Source: CBDDKZ01 sp965230415 (GTDB lineage Bacteria; Bacteroidota; Bacteroidia; Cytophagales; JAAEPT01). From it: DNA of 64,000 nucleotides. The DNA lies in assembly GCA_965230415.1 (NCBI GenBank), contig CBDDKZ010000005.1:2976001-3040000 (forward strand), in the 5' to 3' direction. Under the pieces are notes generated by a model, which did no database searches, was not told the DNA's origin, and worked only from the letters and a program-made list of their open reading frames with translations. Positions 8,325 through 17,658 of this stretch are shown piece by piece (positions within the stretch are counted from its first letter, which is position 1; every line of letters begins with the position of its first letter). Both the position numbers and the translations under genes were made by a program.

Positions 8325-9503
8325 TTACTTCGATACTTCGATCATCCTGTCAATTTCTGCAATGATGTCATTTATATTCTCAAGGCCTACGGAGACTCTG
8401 ATAGATCCGGGGTAAATACCTACTGCAGCTCGTTCTTCATCGCTTAATTTGGAATGAGTGGTCGATGCTGGGTGTGTTACAATAGTGCGAGTGTCTCCCA
8501 GGTTTGCTGAGAATGATAGGGAGTCGGCACTGTCGAGAAACCTTCTTCCACGTTCTATTCCCCCTTTGATAATAAATGTAACGATACCACCGCCCGCTTT
8601 CATTTGTTGCTTTGCCAGCTGGTACTGTGGGTGACTTTCCAAAAAGGGATATATCGATTTTTCTACTTCAGAATGATTTTCCAGGTGTTGCGCTAATTTG
8701 AGTGCGTTTTCACAGTGCCTGTCCATGCGCACCGCTAACGTTTCCAGACTTTTACTTAATACCCATGCGTTAAATGGTGACATACATGGGCCGGTGTGAC
8801 GAGCAAAGAACCGTACTTTTTCTATGAGTTCCGCCCTGCCAACAATTACACCACCGATAACTCGTCCCTGTCCGTCCATGAACTTAGTGGCAGAATGCAT
8901 AACCAAATCGGCACCATGAACTATAGGTTGCTGTAGATAAGGAGTGGCAAAGCAATTGTCAACGTTTAATAGCACGCCGTGTTTTTTTGCCAGCTTTCCC
9001 AACCAACTTAAGTCAATAAGATCTAAAGAGGGGTTTGATGGCGTCTCCACAAAAATCATCCTGGTGTTCGGTTTGATGGCCGCTTCCCATTCCTCGGGAT
9101 TGTCCATATCAACGTAGGTGAAGTCGATTCCCCATTTAGGGAAAATTTGGGTGAGAATCTGATGTGTGGAGCCAAAAACGGATCTTGAAACTACCAAGTG
9201 ATCTCCCGAAGCCACAAACGGCGCGATGCTGGTAAAAACAGCAGACATCCCTGATGAAGTAGCAAAGCCGTCTTCAGCCTTTTCAAGTAAACAAATTTTA
9301 TTGATAAATTCAGAAGAGTTGGGGTTAGAGAACCGGGTATAAATATTTCCACCTTCTTCATCAGCAAACATAGCTCGTGCCTGTTCTGCGTTTTCAAACA
9401 TAAAACTTGATGTAAGGTACAAAGGAACAGAATGTTCCCTGTACTGACTTCTTTCCAGTTGAGCCCGAATTGCCTGCGATTCAAAATTCTCTGATTCCTT
9501 CAT
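8325..9503 (-). CDS. metZ: O-succinylhomoserine sulfhydrylase (PLP enzyme of methionine synthesis)
   Basis: A 392-residue Cys/Met-metabolism PLP-dependent enzyme. The PLP-binding lysine is K207 in HSATKFMDGQG, and the cofactor phosphate loop SSGMSAVF is near residue 84. Opening and length fit MetZ, which makes homocysteine from O-succinylhomoserine and sulfide in the cytoplasm, more than MetB or cystathionine lyases, though these relatives are hard to separate by eye. It stands as a single gene with its own terminator. The 248 bases upstream to the next start hold nothing I could identify. Confidence 0.8.
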   Translation of the reverse strand: MKESENFESQAIRAQLERSQYREHSVPLYLTSSFMFENAEQARAMFADEEGGNIYTRFSNPNSSEFINKICLLEKAEDGFATSSGMSAVFTSIAPFVASGDHLVVSRSVFGSTHQILTQIFPKWGIDFTYVDMDNPEEWEAAIKPNTRMIFVETPSNPSLDLIDLSWLGKLAKKHGVLLNVDNCFATPYLQQPIVHGADLVMHSATKFMDGQGRVIGGVIVGRAELIEKVRFFARHTGPCMSPFNAWVLSKSLETLAVRMDRHCENALKLAQHLENHSEVEKSIYPFLESHPQYQLAKQQMKAGGGIVTFIIKGGIERGRRFLDSADSLSFSANLGDTRTIVTHPASTTHSKLSDEERAAVGIYPGSIRVSVGLENINDIIAEIDRMIEVSK

Positions 9504-9775
9504 GCTTCTATCCTTTTTTATTAAGTGAACGAAAATACAATAAATTTACAAAGGTTTAAATGCTTGTATTAGAATTGTGGTTCTTTAAACATTTTGAGGA
9601 AATTTAAGTTCCTGAATTCAACGCTTTTTTGATTCGAAGCGCTTTGTTATTACAAAATTGATTTTTGAACTATGAAGACCTACCTAAGGGAAATAATTAA
9701 AAATTACAATTATATAGGTACTTAGCGTAGGAAAAATGAAACTCCCTATAATTGAATTCGTATCACAAAAGTGAT

Positions 9776-10837
9776 ATGAAGTATATTGTTTGTATTTTTA
9801 CCGTTCTATTCAGTACTGAAATAGTAGGGCAGTATAACGTTTTAAGGTGGTATCAGGGGAAAAGTGCCGCTGTTTCAATAACGTTCGACGGTGATTTCGA
9901 TATTCAATACAAATATGCACTACCAACTTTAAAGAAAAGCGAATTGAAGGGGACTTTTTTTGTTAGCGCGCAGAATATCAATTTCAAAAAATTAAAAAAA
10001 CTATTAAAATACGAACATGAACTGGGTAGTAGAACGTACTCAGCGAAAGATTTATCCACTATTAATCCGGAAGAAATTGTTCAGGAAATAGAAAAAAATA
10101 AGACGGAAATCAATCAGGTTTTTCCTGATGTAGCCTTTGATGTTTTGGCTTACCCTCTTGGGATGGGCGCAAAAGTAGGTTCTGAAAATGACAGTATAAG
10201 AGCGGTCATTTCAGAATACTTTATAAGCGCTCGTGGCGAAGGACGAGCTGGTGGGTACCTGGGGGAATTTGAAGAATTTGATGCTCATGATGAATACCTG
10301 AAGGAGCAGTACGATGATTACTTTTATCAGATAGGAAGTTTTACTATTTTGGGCGATTTGAAATTAGGTAAATTCAAAACTATAATATCAGACGTTATAG
10401 ATGAATATGGTTGGTTTGTGCCGCGCTACTGCAATATTGAATCAGGTGAAGCACTTAGTGTTTCGGAGGAGGCGTTTAAAGAACATATGGTTTACCTGAG
10501 TGAGAACGAAGAAAATTTATGGATAGCCCCTTTTGGCGATGTGAGCAAATACCTGAAAGAAAGGAAGAATGCAGTGCTTGAGGAGGTATCTCAAAACGAA
10601 ACAGAATGGCGATTGGAGTTGAAAGACAGTCTGCCTGATGATGTTTACAACCATCCGCTGACCTTACAGTTGAGGATACCTAACGGAATGCGTGTTAAAG
10701 AAATGAGTCAAGGAGACAGAAAACTCAAGGAAGGTGTTGATTATTTGTTGGGATACAAGGTGTTACAATTTAATGCTATTCCAGATGCAGGAGAAATTGT
10801 AATATATAAACTTCCCCCCTTAGAAGAAGATTTTTAA
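9776..10837 (+). CDS. secreted NodB-fold polysaccharide deacetylase-like protein, probably inactive
   Basis: 353 residues from the ATG at 9776; an upstream TTG at 9752 would add residues in front of a clean signal peptide (MKYIVCIFTVLFSTEIVGQ). The NodB-homology start is recognisable as SITFDGDFD followed by GTFFV, and LAYPLG matches the later motif. The metal-binding motif expected as HTxxH after ELGS reads ELGSRTYSAKD, so both zinc-ligand histidines are lost. I therefore predict a non-catalytic carbohydrate-binding or scaffold role. Family membership is well supported; the function is not known. Confidence 0.75.
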   Translation: MKYIVCIFTVLFSTEIVGQYNVLRWYQGKSAAVSITFDGDFDIQYKYALPTLKKSELKGTFFVSAQNINFKKLKKLLKYEHELGSRTYSAKDLSTINPEEIVQEIEKNKTEINQVFPDVAFDVLAYPLGMGAKVGSENDSIRAVISEYFISARGEGRAGGYLGEFEEFDAHDEYLKEQYDDYFYQIGSFTILGDLKLGKFKTIISDVIDEYGWFVPRYCNIESGEALSVSEEAFKEHMVYLSENEENLWIAPFGDVSKYLKERKNAVLEEVSQNETEWRLELKDSLPDDVYNHPLTLQLRIPNGMRVKEMSQGDRKLKEGVDYLLGYKVLQFNAIPDAGEIVIYKLPPLEEDF

Positions 10838-11218
10838 TTATTTCCGGTGTCGGATATTAATTTTTTGGTCTTTTCGAACACCCCTGCCTTTGGGTAATGC
10901 CAGTACAATTATCCCATTTTCCTCTATAGCCTCTATAGCACTCACTTCGGTATTGTTTGGAATGTTGATCTTGAAGGTGTTTGCTGTAAACTCTTCATTC
11001 ATATACAAATGAGTATTCGTTACATACAATTCATTCCCTTTTATTTCTATATGAATACGCTCAACGCTTACTCCTGGAATTTTAACCTTTAATAAGTAAT
11101 GTGATTTTTTCTCTTCGAAACTACTGAAAACAGGAGAAGAACCTCCATTAATACTGTTATAATGAATGCTCTTTATAAGTGAATTGCGATCTATGTTCAA
11201 TTTCATTTTTATTATCAT
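10838..11218 (-). CDS. small heat-shock protein, Hsp20/alpha-crystallin family
   Basis: 126 residues with the alpha-crystallin domain from about residue 35 (KSHYLLKVKIPGV) to the C-terminal strand containing NGIIVLALPKG, a variant of the conserved NGxLxxxxPK block. Such proteins hold unfolded proteins as ATP-independent chaperones. Its stop codon abuts that of the convergent deacetylase-like gene with no bases between. A second ATG at 11206 would give MKLNIDRN and is equally possible. The stretch 11219-11596 upstream (about 380 bases) shows no gene or clear signal. Confidence 0.85.
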   Translation of the reverse strand: MIIKMKLNIDRNSLIKSIHYNSINGGSSPVFSSFEEKKSHYLLKVKIPGVSVERIHIEIKGNELYVTNTHLYMNEEFTANTFKINIPNNTEVSAIEAIEENGIIVLALPKGRGVRKDQKINIRHRK

Positions 11219-11596
11219 TTAGGTTCCTGAATATGTTTTAATGCTCAATTCCGATGCCAACTACTAATTGTTGTGAAAAAACCTCATAAACACATGTCAA
11301 CATGGCATCTGCTTAGTGGTTGTGATTAAATAGTATGTCTTTTTGTCACAAATAGAGCCACCCGCATCGTTAACTAAATAGTATTATCTAGGAAATTCTG
11401 TTAGAAAGGCCTCAAGATATTAGGGTATTTCCTGCTGTTAGGAATGGAGGTCTACATTAGTAGTAACGTAAAAAAACGAAAAATAGTATTAAATGATTCA
11501 AGGGATCCCGACAGATCCTGTTCTAAAAAGTTCTTTTAAAGGCTTAACAGATTAATCGTTATATTGCTTTATCTTTTAACTTTATATATTTCAAAT

Positions 11597-13003
11597 ATGA
11601 AAATGGAAAAAACCTTTCCAGTGGTCTTACTTATAGTGCTGCTTAATATATTAGCTCAAGCACAAGTAGATAGTGGAATAATTAATAGGAAATTTATTAA
11701 TGGTTCTAAAACAGAATCACGACTAGTTATTTCTTCCAATAATTTAAGCGGGGAAAAAACTGTTCGACTTGATAGTATAACTATCGAGGAGGAAGAAGAA
11801 AAGTATACAAAATGCCGGATTTTTCATGAAGGAAAAAACGGTGGTACTTTCACCGTGGAGGATGTAGAACTTATTGATGAACAGATTTATGATGGGTTTA
11901 AGTACTTTACAAAATTAAATGAATTTGGGACCTGTGATGAATATGCCTATTATGTGTATTCAGTAGCGGACGAAATTTGGGTTCCGGGTGATCGTTATGT
12001 AAATAAACATGATGAAAATGGATTTGTAATAGAAAGCTTACAATATCAGGGGGGAGCAGCGACAGATGATTGGAGGCTTGTGAGCCATGAATTTTTTACG
12101 ACTAGTGCGGATACCAATGCAGAAGGAACTTATATTGAGCACATCCAACAGGTATATGATTCACTTAACTCGGGTTGGGTCAACGATTTGAAATATGAAT
12201 ATGTGTATGACCTGAGTGGAAATTTATTATCAGAAACTACATGCTCTTTTGATGATAACTGGGAACCATACACAAAATACGCTTATGCTTATGATCAAAG
12301 TGGTGCATTCACGAAAATTACATCGTATAGGGTTAATGATCAAGGTGATGGATTTGAGGAGGAGCAAGTGATTTCCTTAACAAACAATAACGAAGGTAGG
12401 CCAATAACAATCCTAATTGATAAATGGGATTATCAATTAGGAGAAATGGTAACGAACAGTGAATACAAGGTTACATATGACGAATACGGTAATTTTACAG
12501 AAATTATGGTCGAGTACTTCGTTGATCAGTACAAAGAAAAATGTTCCTATGCGTATTCGGCTGATGAAATGTGGGATAATATTTGTGAAGCCCAACTAAC
12601 AACTTCTTCGTTAGACCTTCATTACAGATTAGAATTAATCCCTGAACATCAGATGGTAGCTTCCAAAAGTTATAGCTGGGATGAGGACCTGAATAATTGG
12701 GTCGAAGATGCCAGTCTTACCTATCATTATTCAGGTAAAACACTAAGTGCACTACCTGTCGATGAATTAGATGATGGTATTTCAGTTTATCCAAACCCTG
12801 TTCGTAAGGAAATTTATATCACTTCGGATTTTGATCGTCTTAAAGGTCAGCCAATAACAATATATGATTGGTATGGTCACGCTCTATTGAAATCAAGATT
12901 GGAAGCAGGTAAGGTAAGTGTTGAAAGTTTAGAGGCTGGTATTTATTGGTACAGTTTGCAACTTAATGGCCAAACGATGTATGGTAAATTTTTGAAGAAG
13001 TGA
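11597..13003 (+). CDS. secreted T9SS cargo protein with Tyr/Asn-rich repeats
   Basis: About 468 residues from the ATG at 11597, which gives a signal peptide (core FPVVLLIVLLNILAQAQ); an upstream TTG at 11564 is less likely. The middle contains degenerate repeats of the type YDxxGNxxxxxxY (for example YEYVYDLSGNLLSE, YKVTYDEYGNFTE), reminiscent of RHS/YD-like repeats. The last 80 residues are a T9SS type A sorting domain (ISVYPNPVRKEIYI ... LEAGIYWYSLQLNGQ ... GKFLKK), so the protein is exported across the outer membrane and anchored or released. No catalytic motif is seen. Confidence 0.8.
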   Translation: MKMEKTFPVVLLIVLLNILAQAQVDSGIINRKFINGSKTESRLVISSNNLSGEKTVRLDSITIEEEEEKYTKCRIFHEGKNGGTFTVEDVELIDEQIYDGFKYFTKLNEFGTCDEYAYYVYSVADEIWVPGDRYVNKHDENGFVIESLQYQGGAATDDWRLVSHEFFTTSADTNAEGTYIEHIQQVYDSLNSGWVNDLKYEYVYDLSGNLLSETTCSFDDNWEPYTKYAYAYDQSGAFTKITSYRVNDQGDGFEEEQVISLTNNNEGRPITILIDKWDYQLGEMVTNSEYKVTYDEYGNFTEIMVEYFVDQYKEKCSYAYSADEMWDNICEAQLTTSSLDLHYRLELIPEHQMVASKSYSWDEDLNNWVEDASLTYHYSGKTLSALPVDELDDGISVYPNPVRKEIYITSDFDRLKGQPITIYDWYGHALLKSRLEAGKVSVESLEAGIYWYSLQLNGQTMYGKFLKK

Positions 13004-13024
13004 TTAGAAATAAATTTATTTGCA

Positions 13025-13059
13025 AAACCCTATAAGGCCCATAAGGCCTTATAGGGTTT
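13025..13059. terminator. strong bidirectional terminator
   Basis: AAACCCTATAAGGCC (13025-13039) and its perfect inverse GGCCTTATAGGGTTT (13045-13059), loop CATAA, between convergent genes (the T9SS cargo protein and the last nrt gene). The arm shares AAACC(C)TATAAGG with the 21-bp array at 1789. Confidence 0.9.
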
Positions 13060-13069
13060 GAGCATTTAA

Positions 13070-13873
13070 TTAGTGTCCTTCGAGGAATCCCAGTAAATGA
13101 GCTCTGTAGTCGTAATAATCCGGGTGTTCAAGAACCGCTCTTCGGTCCCTCGGGCGGGGCAATTTAATGTAAGCAGTGTCACCAACAGTAGCAAAAGGGC
13201 TTCCGGTCATCATAACAACGCGATCGGAGAGAAATATCGCCTCGTCCACATCGTGTGTGACCATAATTGCCGTGATCTTTTCGGCAGACCATACTTCAAT
13301 TAACACATCTTGAAGTTCTCCCCTTGTTAATGAGTCGAGCATTCCAAAGGGTTCATCAAGAAGCAGGATTTTGGGCTTCAGCGCAAACCCTCTGGCAATA
13401 CCTACGCGTTGTTTCATGCCTTGCGAGAGGTCTGAGGCTTTCTTGTCAAAAGAGTCTCCGAGTCCTACCTTGTCGAGGTAATATTTACAAATGTCCAGAC
13501 GTTCTTGTTTAGTGCCATGGGGAAAAACTTCTTTTACACCTAACATCACGTTTTCCAATGCGGTCATCCAGGGGAACAAACTGGGAGACTGGAACACTAC
13601 ACCTCTGTCAGGTCCGGGGCCGCTTATAGAAGTACCATCGAGTACAATCTTGCCTCCGGAAGTGTCGTTTAACCCGGCAATCATAGATAGTACAGTGGAT
13701 TTGCCGCAGCCTGAATGCCCTATTACAGAAATAAACTCTCCTTTCTTAATGGCTAAATTATATTTTTCGAGTACCGTAAAATCACCTTTTGGTGTGGGGT
13801 ATACTTTTTTAAGGTCTACAATGTCCAACATTACTTCAGTTGGACTACTTGTTTCTGTGTTTGTTGCAGTCAT
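13070..13873 (-). CDS. NrtD-type ABC transporter ATP-binding protein
   Basis: 267 residues of the nitrate/sulfonate/taurine transporter ATPase family: Walker A GHSGCGKST, signature LSQGMKQRVGIARG, Walker B ILLLDEPFGMLD and H-loop MVTHDVDEA. It is the second of two ATPases serving the same permease; its ATG overlaps the stop of the preceding ATPase by four bases (13870-13873), which means translational coupling. It is the last gene of the uptake operon before the terminator. With its partner it would power import of nitrate, nitrite or a related anion. Confidence 0.85.
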   Translation of the reverse strand: MTATNTETSSPTEVMLDIVDLKKVYPTPKGDFTVLEKYNLAIKKGEFISVIGHSGCGKSTVLSMIAGLNDTSGGKIVLDGTSISGPGPDRGVVFQSPSLFPWMTALENVMLGVKEVFPHGTKQERLDICKYYLDKVGLGDSFDKKASDLSQGMKQRVGIARGFALKPKILLLDEPFGMLDSLTRGELQDVLIEVWSAEKITAIMVTHDVDEAIFLSDRVVMMTGSPFATVGDTAYIKLPRPRDRRAVLEHPDYYDYRAHLLGFLEGH

Positions 13874-14742
13874 AACGAGTTCTGTTTTGAAATCTTTTTC
13901 TTTGCGTTCGGATCTTTAGGCCTGATCGTCGGTAGCGTGTATACTTTAGATCCTCCCGTTTTGCCTCTTTGCTGACCAATTTCAATAAGGTATTTGTTTA
14001 CCTCGTTTCTGAGTTTTTTGAAATCATCATTCGTGTTAAAGTTTTGTTTATCACGTGGACGCGGCAAGTTTACTTCAAACGAGGGCCCCAAAGTTGCGTT
14101 AGGTCCAGGTTTGAGAGGAATTATTCGGTCTGCAAGATAAATGCCTTCATCTACATCGTTGGTAATGAGCAGGCAGGTCTTTTTATCAGCACTCCATATT
14201 TTGCCTATTTCGTCTTGTAAATTTCCTCTGGTAAGTGCATCTAGGGCACCCAGCGGTTCATCGAGTAGTAACATGCGCGGGTTCATGGCCAGGGCACGAG
14301 CTACTGAAACACGTTGCCGCATTCCGCCCGATAGCTCCTTGGGACGTTTGTCTGTGGCGCTGTCGAGCGTAACCATTTTTATGAACTTCATGGCTATTTC
14401 CTTTTTTTCCTGCTTCGATGCTTTAGGGTAAGCCGCATCTACTCCAAGTAGTACGTTTCCATAAACGGTTAACCAGGGGAGGATAGAGTAGTTTTGAAAT
14501 ACCACTCCGCGATCCAGACCTGGTCCGGTAATAGGTTCACCATTGAGTAGCACTTCCCCTTCGTCGGGCACGAGTAAACCATTGATCAAGGATATGAGCG
14601 TGGTTTTTCCACTTCCCGTAAATCCTACTATCGCAATAAATTCGCCTTCTTCAATAGATAAATTAATATTGGTAAGTACCTCCGTTCGATTGGTGCCGGT
14701 ACCATAGCCTTTACTTACATTCTTTAATTCTAAATAAGCCAT
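13870..14742 (-). CDS. NrtC/NrtD-type ABC transporter ATP-binding protein
   Basis: About 290 residues from the ATG at 14742 (MAYLELKNVSKGYG, a typical start for the family; a TTG at 14766 would add eight residues). Walker A is GFTGSGKTT, signature LSGGMRQRVSVARA, Walker B MLLLDEPLGALD, and the switch region reads LITNDVDEG, with asparagine where histidine is usual; this H-to-N change is seen in some Nrt-type ATPases. It lacks the NrtA-like C-terminal sensor domain of cyanobacterial NrtC and instead ends in a short Lys-rich tail. It probably forms a heterodimer with the downstream ATPase. Confidence 0.85.
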   Translation of the reverse strand: MAYLELKNVSKGYGTGTNRTEVLTNINLSIEEGEFIAIVGFTGSGKTTLISLINGLLVPDEGEVLLNGEPITGPGLDRGVVFQNYSILPWLTVYGNVLLGVDAAYPKASKQEKKEIAMKFIKMVTLDSATDKRPKELSGGMRQRVSVARALAMNPRMLLLDEPLGALDALTRGNLQDEIGKIWSADKKTCLLITNDVDEGIYLADRIIPLKPGPNATLGPSFEVNLPRPRDKQNFNTNDDFKKLRNEVNKYLIEIGQQRGKTGGSKVYTLPTIRPKDPNAKKKISKQNSL

Positions 14743-14774
14743 TTCTTTCCTGTTAACGTGATACAATTGATTTA

Positions 14775-15902
14775 TTAACCTGCAACAGGTTCCTTCGAAA
14801 AGCTTACTAATTTTTGAAGCATGATCATCATACGGTCAAGTGCAAATCCGATAATTCCTATGACAAACATGGCAACTATGATTTTTGCATTGGACTCGGT
14901 AGCACCATTTTGGAACTCTTCCCATACAAAAGATCCCAAACCAGGACTTTGAGCCAAAAGTTCAATCGCAATAAGTACCATCCAAGATACTGAAACTGTA
15001 ATTCTTAATCCGGTAAAGATTAGTGGTATAGAAGCAGGGAGTACGATTTTGAATATTTTCTTCCCAACATTCAATTTCAATACACTTGCAACGTTGAGGT
15101 AGTCTTGATCTACTGTAGATACACCTACGCTGGTATTTACCATCGTCGCCCACATAGAGCAAAGTCCTACACTAATAAATGAGATAATAAAAGATTTATC
15201 AAGGTCGGGATCTTCGATCACCGTTTTGATGACCATGGAAACTAATAGTAACCAAACAACCGGAGATACGGGTTTGAAAATTTGAATTAACCAGTTTGTA
15301 GAATTTCGTAGCGTTTCACTGAGTCCTAAAGTGATACCTACCGGAACAGCAAGAAGCATGGCAAGTAAAAATCCGGCAAATACAGTTTTTAAACTGGTGA
15401 AAATTTGATCAATGAAAGAAGGTCTGCCTGTATAAGTAATAGCTTTTAGCCCCTTTTTCTTTCTTTTAGCATTTTGTTTGGCAACTTTTTTGTTAAAATC
15501 TTTTTTCTTCTGAGCTATTTCTTCCCAGTCTTTTTTGAGCATTTTATAGGCGTCCCATACCTGAGCCGGAGCGGGTAAGGTCGCCACCTGGCAGTCATTG
15601 TTGCCCTTTAAGCGAAGTTCTTCCGATTCCGGATATAAACATTGCCTGGCTTCTTCTGCGGCTTCTTTCCCCCGTTCGCTAAGTGCTTTTTCGATTCTGC
15701 GCTCGGCCTCTATATCGTAGCATGCTTTGGCACCAATATCCCATAACCATATGAATATGAGAATTGATAAAATAGGGAAAATTAATTTCTTAACGGCTCC
15801 TATAGCATTTTTTTTCGGCTCTTCTCCGCTGATTAGTCGTACTAGTGGTTCAAAAAAACCAAGACCAATCATCCTCAATATTTTTATAACATTGTCTTTC
15901 AT
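14775..15902 (-). CDS. nrtB: NrtB-type ABC transporter permease with a long hydrophilic insertion
   Basis: 375 residues. After a first membrane helix (about 35-57) comes a charged segment of about 100 residues (60-160; rich in Lys, Glu and Ala, with CYDIEAE, RQCLYPESEE and KRKKKG stretches) before the conserved BPD_transp_1 core starting near FIDQIFTSLKTVFAG. The core has the five-helix pattern and the EAA-like loop (VASVLKLNVGKKIFKIVLP). Typical NrtB proteins are about 270-280 residues, so the extra length is this insertion. It forms the membrane channel with the two ATPases downstream and the binding protein encoded upstream. Confidence 0.85.
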   Translation of the reverse strand: MKDNVIKILRMIGLGFFEPLVRLISGEEPKKNAIGAVKKLIFPILSILIFIWLWDIGAKACYDIEAERRIEKALSERGKEAAEEARQCLYPESEELRLKGNNDCQVATLPAPAQVWDAYKMLKKDWEEIAQKKKDFNKKVAKQNAKRKKKGLKAITYTGRPSFIDQIFTSLKTVFAGFLLAMLLAVPVGITLGLSETLRNSTNWLIQIFKPVSPVVWLLLVSMVIKTVIEDPDLDKSFIISFISVGLCSMWATMVNTSVGVSTVDQDYLNVASVLKLNVGKKIFKIVLPASIPLIFTGLRITVSVSWMVLIAIELLAQSPGLGSFVWEEFQNGATESNAKIIVAMFVIGIIGFALDRMMIMLQKLVSFSKEPVAG

Positions 15903-15968
15903 CTGTGCTAATGATTTGTTCTGTGATGCTTATTTATATTCTGTGTCGGGTCGGTCAGTTGTTGGGTT

Positions 15969-16038
15969 GTTTTCTGCGATAAAGAGGGGAAGTCTGCTGA
16001 ACAGAATACAGACCTCCCCATACTGCATCACAGAAAAC
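15969..16038. promoter_or_regulatory. nested intercistronic hairpin between nrtA and nrtB
   Basis: An outer stem GTTTTCTG (15969-15976) / CAGAAAAC (16031-16038) encloses GGGGAAGTCTG (15986-15996) / CAGACCTCCCC (16009-16019), the latter with a small mismatch. On the coding (minus) strand no T run follows, so it is not a standard terminator; it fits an mRNA-stabilising or processing element that keeps the binding-protein mRNA more abundant than the membrane part. Confidence 0.55.
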
Positions 16039-16061
16039 AGAAATGTTGAACTATATATAAA

Positions 16062-17456
16062 TTATTCGTCTTTAAGACCTACTTGGAATTTACTGATATA
16101 TTCAAGTGGTTTTTTGCCGTCGTATTCAACGCCGTCGATAAAGTCTGTTGTTGCTGCTTTATAACCATCAGTTTCCGGAATTTCTTCTTTTGTAAGGTGT
16201 CCTTCAGCTAATAGCATGTCGGCCGCTTTTTTCCAAATATCCGGGCGGTATACATCTTTGATTGTAGAATGATACCATTCTTCCGGTTTTGTTTCCGGAA
16301 TTTGTCCCCATCTTCTCATTTGAGTTAAGAACCAAATTCCGTCAGAGTAGTAAGGATAAGTTGCGTGATATTTAAAGAATACGTTAAAATCAGGCATTTC
16401 GCGTTTGTCACCTTTTTCAAATTCGAATGTACCTGTCATAGAGTTTGCGATAACCACTGAATCTGCCCCTACATAGTCTGATTTTGATAAAATACCCACG
16501 GCTTTAGCTCTGTTTTCAGGTTTGTCTAACCACTTACCCGCTCTGATTAAAGCTTTAGTTACCGCAATAGCTGTATTAGGGTTCTCATCAATGAATTTCT
16601 TGGTCATTACAAATACCTTTTCAGGATTGTTTTTCCAAACATCGTAGTTGGTACAAACCGGCACTCCAATTTCTTTAAAAACAGCTTGTTGGTTCCAAGG
16701 CTCTCCTACACAGTACCCGTAAATAGTTCCGGCTTCAAGTGTGGCAGGCATTTGTGGTGGAGGCGTTACAGATAGTAAAACATCTGCATCAATTTGACCC
16801 TGGATATTGTCGGCAGAGTAATAACCTGGGTGAATACCAGCTGCTGCTAACCAATAACGGATTTCATAGTTGTGAGTCGATACAGGGAATACCATACCCA
16901 TTTTAAAGGCCTTACCATTTGATTTATACTCTTCAACTACAGGTTTGATAGCGTCTGCTTTAATTGGATGTACTGGTTTACCACTTTCATCCATTGGTAC
17001 ATGTGGTTTCATTTTAGACCATATTTCGTTGGAAACAGTGATACCGTTACCATTAAGATCCATAGAAAATGGAGTAACCAAATCGGCCTGACGTCCGAAT
17101 CCGGCCGATGCGGCAATAGGCTGACCCGCCAACATATGTGAACCGTCCAGCTCACCATCAATTACACGGTCCAATACGTTTTTCCAGTTAGATTGTGCTT
17201 CAATAGTTACAAAAAGACCTTCGTCTTCAAAGTAACCCAGTTCCTTAGCAATAGCTAACGGAGCCATATCTGTAAGTTTGATGAAACCGAAAGTCAACTG
17301 AGGTTTTTCGATTTCAAGAGCTGTTTCACCTTCTTCTTCGGTGGCTTCTTCACTGGATTCTCCTTCTGCCGATGACTCTCCGCCACCACAGCTCTGAATG
17401 AATGCCAGCCCCAGAATAACGAGGCTGATTTGCATAATTAAATAGACCTTTTTCAT
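16062..17456 (-). CDS. nrtA: NrtA-type substrate-binding lipoprotein (nitrate/nitrite or related anion)
   Basis: 464 residues with a lipoprotein signal ending FIQSC, then an acidic Glu/Ser linker and an NrtA/CmpA-type periplasmic binding fold: LTFGFIKLTDMAPLAIAKE, GYFEDEGLFVTIE, DGSHMLAGQPIA and the YCVGEPWNQQAV segment. In the family this protein captures nitrate or nitrite (CmpA: bicarbonate) and delivers it to NrtB; which anion is bound here cannot be read reliably. It is the first gene of the ABC set and follows the porin gene. Confidence 0.85.
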   Translation of the reverse strand: MKKVYLIMQISLVILGLAFIQSCGGGESSAEGESSEEATEEEGETALEIEKPQLTFGFIKLTDMAPLAIAKELGYFEDEGLFVTIEAQSNWKNVLDRVIDGELDGSHMLAGQPIAASAGFGRQADLVTPFSMDLNGNGITVSNEIWSKMKPHVPMDESGKPVHPIKADAIKPVVEEYKSNGKAFKMGMVFPVSTHNYEIRYWLAAAGIHPGYYSADNIQGQIDADVLLSVTPPPQMPATLEAGTIYGYCVGEPWNQQAVFKEIGVPVCTNYDVWKNNPEKVFVMTKKFIDENPNTAIAVTKALIRAGKWLDKPENRAKAVGILSKSDYVGADSVVIANSMTGTFEFEKGDKREMPDFNVFFKYHATYPYYSDGIWFLTQMRRWGQIPETKPEEWYHSTIKDVYRPDIWKKAADMLLAEGHLTKEEIPETDGYKAATTDFIDGVEYDGKKPLEYISKFQVGLKDE

Positions 17457-17576
17457 GATTTAATTGTTTAATGTGATATCAAATTTTATTGTACTTACTG
17501 AAAATTTTGTCAATAAGGATTCTATCAGAATCAAAATTGATCTGTGAATGTTTGTATTAAATTTAATGTGAAATAA

Positions 17577-17615
17577 CAGTGGCGAGAGCTTATCTGACGA
17601 TAGTCATCGCCACTG
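17577..17615. terminator. hairpin between the porin gene and nrtA
   Basis: CAGTGGCGA (17577-17585) pairs perfectly with TCGCCACTG (17607-17615), with an inner dyad TGACGATAGTCA. On the minus strand the stem is followed by TTATTT. It could end porin transcription or attenuate read-through into nrtA. Confidence 0.5.
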
Positions 17616-17658
17616 ATGAAATTAACCTAAACTACTTGTTCCTGAGGTAGATGCTCAA

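Noticed and set aside
17474..17541. FNR boxes upstream of nrtA (TGATATCA and ATCAA-AA-TTGAT)
   Set aside because: Spacing and orientation do not match TTGAT-N4-ATCAA; such short AT-rich dyads are expected by chance.
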